Assembly: GCA_030838265.1 (NCBI GenBank)
Contig: JAUTXA010000050.1
Span: forward strand, 1-8,323
Direction of reading: 5' to 3'
DNA from: Actinomycetota bacterium
GTDB lineage: Bacteria; Actinomycetota; Acidimicrobiia; Acidimicrobiales; BP-101
DNA length: 8,323 nt
In this document: positions 6,585 to 8,323 of the stretch, piece after piece
How the letters are laid out: every line of letters begins with the position of its first letter
How positions within the stretch are numbered: position 1 is the stretch's first letter
Program-made: the position numbers and the translations under genes
Notes under the pieces: generated by a model
What the model was told of the DNA's origin: nothing
Databases searched by the model: none
Seen by the model: only the letters and a program-made list of their open reading frames with translations

Positions 6585-7417
6585 AGCGCCGGAGCGTCGG
6601 GCTCGGCGCGGTGATGGCCGCGGTTGCCCTCACCGCCTGCGGAGCTTCGCCGGCATCGACGGCCCTCAAGCAGACCTCGGCCCATCTGCACGACGTGCAT
6701 CGTGGATCTCTCGACTTGAAGATGCTGTCGTCGCTGGCCAACGGGCAGGATGCATCCGGATTCGAGGTCGCCGGCCCCTTCGCCGTCGCCCCGGCCGAGG
6801 GCCAACTGCCCACCGCCGATCTGACGTACACCCAGATCTCGGGCGCGGACCGACGAGCGACAAGCGTGGTGCTGACGGGCGGCCAGGGCTACCTCGTCGA
6901 CAAAGGTCAGGCCTATGTGCTCACCGACGTCCAGCTCGCCTCGCTGCGGGCGCCCAAGGGATCCGGGGGCGATGCCGGCTTGGCCGGCCTGAACCTGAAG
7001 GCCTGGGCGAAAGACTTGAAGCTGACCGGTCCCGAGCAGCCGTTCGACGCCGACACCGTGACCGGCCGCGTCGAGCCGGTGGCGGCCATGAACGACCTGC
7101 TCGCCCTCGCCGCCCGGCTGGGCAACGACTCGTCCCGCCAACTACCCCGACTGCAGGGGGCCGATGCCGCCGAGTTCACCAAGGCGGTCCGATCCGCCCG
7201 CCTCGTGCTCGTGACCGGCCACCGCGACCGGATCCTGCGCTCGCTCGTGATCACCTTCGACCTGGCGGCGAGCCAGAGCTCCCGCCTCCGGGCCGCCCTC
7301 GGCAAGCTGGCCAACGTCCGCCTCACGGTCGACCTCACGTTGGCCGACGTCAACAAGCCCGTGCACGTCACCGCGCCGGCCAACCCCCAACCCATCTCCA
7401 CCCGCCCGAAGCCCTGA
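6581..7417 (+). CDS. Predicted lipoprotein, LppX/LprG-like
   Basis: This is a 278-residue exported lipoprotein. The signal is MKRRS, a hydrophobic run and the lipobox LTAC, with Cys20 as the predicted lipidated residue. The mature part alternates short beta-like stretches with turns (SLDLKM, ADLTYTQIS, ATSVVLTGGQGYLVDKGQAY, LVLVTGHRDRILRSLVITFDLA, NVRLTVDLTLADVNKPVHV) and ends in a Pro-rich tail. That order, including the 'glycine ... Y-x-V-D/K-G' strand and the closing 'D-V-N-K-P-V-x-V-T-A-P', resembles the LppX/LprA/LprF/LprG group, half-barrel lipoproteins that bind or ferry lipids in mycobacteria. Overall similarity is pattern-level only. The GTG start overlaps the previous stop by 4 bases with no good ribosome site of its own, so it depends on translation of the secreted repeat protein. 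The two products probably act together in the envelope. Lipoprotein: confident; lipid-binding role: inference. Confidence 0.83.
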   Translation: MKRRSVGLGAVMAAVALTACGASPASTALKQTSAHLHDVHRGSLDLKMLSSLANGQDASGFEVAGPFAVAPAEGQLPTADLTYTQISGADRRATSVVLTGGQGYLVDKGQAYVLTDVQLASLRAPKGSGGDAGLAGLNLKAWAKDLKLTGPEQPFDADTVTGRVEPVAAMNDLLALAARLGNDSSRQLPRLQGADAAEFTKAVRSARLVLVTGHRDRILRSLVITFDLAASQSSRLRAALGKLANVRLTVDLTLADVNKPVHVTAPANPQPISTRPKP

Positions 7418-7480
7418 CCGCATCCTGCTCGCGGCGCGCCAAACATCAATGGCCCACGCTTCACGCGCAGGAGTGACGAC

Positions 7481-8128
7481 TCACATCTCGCCCCCGAGCG
7501 CGGCGACCAGGGCGTCGGGGTCGTCGACGCTCACCACCAGCTCGGTCAGCTTGACCGTCCGCTCCTTGAAGAAGAACCGCATGACTCGACCTCCCCGCTC
7601 GGCCGCGTCCTCCGGAATGACGGTTCCCGGGCTCACGGTGGCGTGCACGCCGGGCCCGAGGGTGAGGCGCACCAGATTGCGTCCCGATCCGTTGACGAGC
7701 CATCTCCCGCGCCAACCGTGGGCGCCGCGGCTCATGACCGTCGTCGAGCCGACTGATGCCGACCGGGTCACCCGCTGGCCCCTCCACCGGGGTTGGTGAA
7801 TCGGGGCGCCGTCGGCGATGCGTTCGGCCCGCCGGACTGACGCGACCGGGATCCATGCTTCCCAGCTGGGTGGATCACCCATCCAGACGTGCAGCCGGCC
7901 GTCGACCAGCGCCATCCCCCCGTCCAACGCTCCAGCGACCAGCTCGTCGATCGCCTGTTGGTCGGTGGCGTCGGTCGCGATCCTGAACTCGGTCCTCGGC
8001 GCCCCGGCGACCGTGTCGGGGGCGTCGGGGGCGTTGGGGCGCAACTGCCTCCGGGCCGCCGCGAACGACTCGCCCGTCTTCTCCATCCGCTCGCGCACGA
8101 GCCGCTTGAAGTCGGCGTCTTCGGTCAT
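7481..8128 (-). CDS. Hypothetical soluble protein with N-terminal DFKRLVRERM helix
   Basis: The protein has 215 residues from the ATG at 8126-8128 (minus strand), which has a good ribosome site (GGAAGGA) 5 bases upstream. A frame extension to 8212 lacks such a site and begins with low-complexity residues, so I reject it. Residues 5-30 form a charged helix (DFKRLVRERMEKTGESFAAA...) of a kind I recall as a short N-terminal segment on assorted actinobacterial proteins. An Ala/Pro/Asp linker follows (32-39). Residues 48-105 look like a mixed alpha/beta domain (AIDELVAGALDGGMALVDGRLHVW is split by a Gly-Gly turn). Residues 143-213 have strands ending in TELVVSVDDPDALVAAL, reminiscent of the final strand and helix of small bacterial PH-like domains. 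No signal peptide, membrane helix, metal site or catalytic motif was seen. It is convergent with the lipoprotein gene, leaving 63 bases between the stops. No function assigned. Confidence 0.8.
   Translation of the reverse strand: MTEDADFKRLVRERMEKTGESFAAARRQLRPNAPDAPDTVAGAPRTEFRIATDATDQQAIDELVAGALDGGMALVDGRLHVWMGDPPSWEAWIPVASVRRAERIADGAPIHQPRWRGQRVTRSASVGSTTVMSRGAHGWRGRWLVNGSGRNLVRLTLGPGVHATVSPGTVIPEDAAERGGRVMRFFFKERTVKLTELVVSVDDPDALVAALGGEM
8015..8041 (-). repeat. 9-bp tandem repeat encoding an Ala-Pro-Asp/Asn linker
   Basis: GTCGGGGGC occurs twice in tandem (8015-8023, 8024-8032), followed by a diverged third copy. On the coding (minus) strand it gives Ala-Pro-Asn/Asp units in the linker of the 215-residue protein. 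The length is a multiple of three, so changes in copy number would lengthen or shorten the linker without a frameshift. Confidence 0.5.
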
Positions 8129-8133
8129 GTCTG

Positions 8134-8140
8134 TCCTTCC
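8134..8140 (-). promoter_or_regulatory. Ribosome-binding site deciding the ATG start at 8128
   Basis: On the minus strand GGAAGGA lies 5 bases before the ATG. This is the best site in the neighbourhood and supports the shorter, 215-residue form. Confidence 0.6.
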
Positions 8141-8268
8141 GAGGCCACGGCCCGGCTCTTCCCCAGCACGTCCGAGTCGCGCCTCAGATGATGAGGACGG
8201 ACCTAACCGCATGTCCAGAGGGTGCTCCCCCCTTTGCCTCCTCGAGGGCCGGGCTGGGGCCGGACCAC

Positions 8269-8274
8269 GGAGGT
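8269..8274 (+). promoter_or_regulatory. Strong Shine-Dalgarno sequence near the right edge
   Basis: GGAGGT lies 6 bases before a TTG at 8281. It is a near-ideal site in a region with no other gene on this strand, and is the main reason to suspect a start there. Confidence 0.4.
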
Positions 8275-8280
8275 GGGGCG

Positions 8281-8323
8281 TTGGACGACGCCACGGTCAT
8301 TGTTTGCACCCAGCCGCCAACTC
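8281..8323 (+). CDS. Possible start of a gene cut by the right edge
   Basis: A TTG codon placed 6 bases after GGAGGT opens a frame that reads MDDATVIVCTQPPT and runs off the window. Only 14 codons are visible. The start D-D-A-T-V-I-V-C would suit the first beta strand of a cytoplasmic enzyme, but no family can be named. It would be divergent from the 215-residue protein gene, sharing a ~150-base promoter region in which I found no convincing -10/-35 pair. Confidence 0.3.
   Translation, partial: MDDATVIVCTQPPT

Noticed and set aside
7418..7480. A terminator between the two convergent genes
   Set aside because: Only an 8-base GGCGCGCC palindrome was found (7433-7440), with no stem of useful length and no T-run.
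8129..8212. N-terminal extension of the 215-residue minus-strand protein
   Set aside because: The extra 28 residues are low-complexity Arg/Gly/Ser, there is no ribosome site before that ATG, and a strong one precedes the ATG at 8128.

Overview
This window comes from a high-GC bacterial chromosome, most likely an actinobacterium. The evidence is the strong G/C bias at third codon positions, frequent GTG starts, 4-base GTGA gene overlaps, a lipoprotein resembling the mycobacterial DUF732 family and another resembling LppX/LprG. An Acidimicrobiia-type organism would fit, but there is no rRNA or other phylogenetic marker here, so that is inference.

Bases 1-4557 are the 3' end of a respiratory complex I (nuo) operon on the + strand: nuoL (5' end cut off by the window edge), nuoM and nuoN. 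These are the three antiporter-like, proton-pumping membrane subunits. Each junction is a GTGA overlap, so the three are almost certainly translated in a coupled way and made in equal amounts. The lysine, glutamate and histidine residues known to carry protons in these subunits are present in all three.

Bases 4564-8323 form a different, accessory-looking neighbourhood. A small lipoprotein with a DUF732-like pattern lies on the - strand, tail-to-tail with nuoN (6 bases between the stops). Divergent from it is an orphan ClpP-like serine peptidase of the actinobacterial/actinophage type, with an N-terminal coiled coil and Glu where Asp is usual. Next comes a coupled pair of export genes. The first is a secreted protein built from three ~22-residue repeats, two of them carrying CxxC, plus a helical region and a Thr/Ser-rich tail. 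The second, overlapping it by GTGA, is an LppX/LprG-like lipoprotein. A - strand gene for a soluble 215-residue protein of unknown function follows, convergent with the lipoprotein gene. At the right edge a TTG start behind a strong Shine-Dalgarno sequence may begin another gene.

The nuo genes work together as the membrane arm of NADH dehydrogenase. For the rest, the only functional link the sequence supports is translational coupling of the repeat protein with the lipoprotein; both act outside the membrane. I see no RNA genes, CRISPR arrays, insertion sequences, or phage structural genes. No gene-free stretch exceeds 300 bases; the longest are 114 bases (4924-5037) and about 150 bases (8129-8280).
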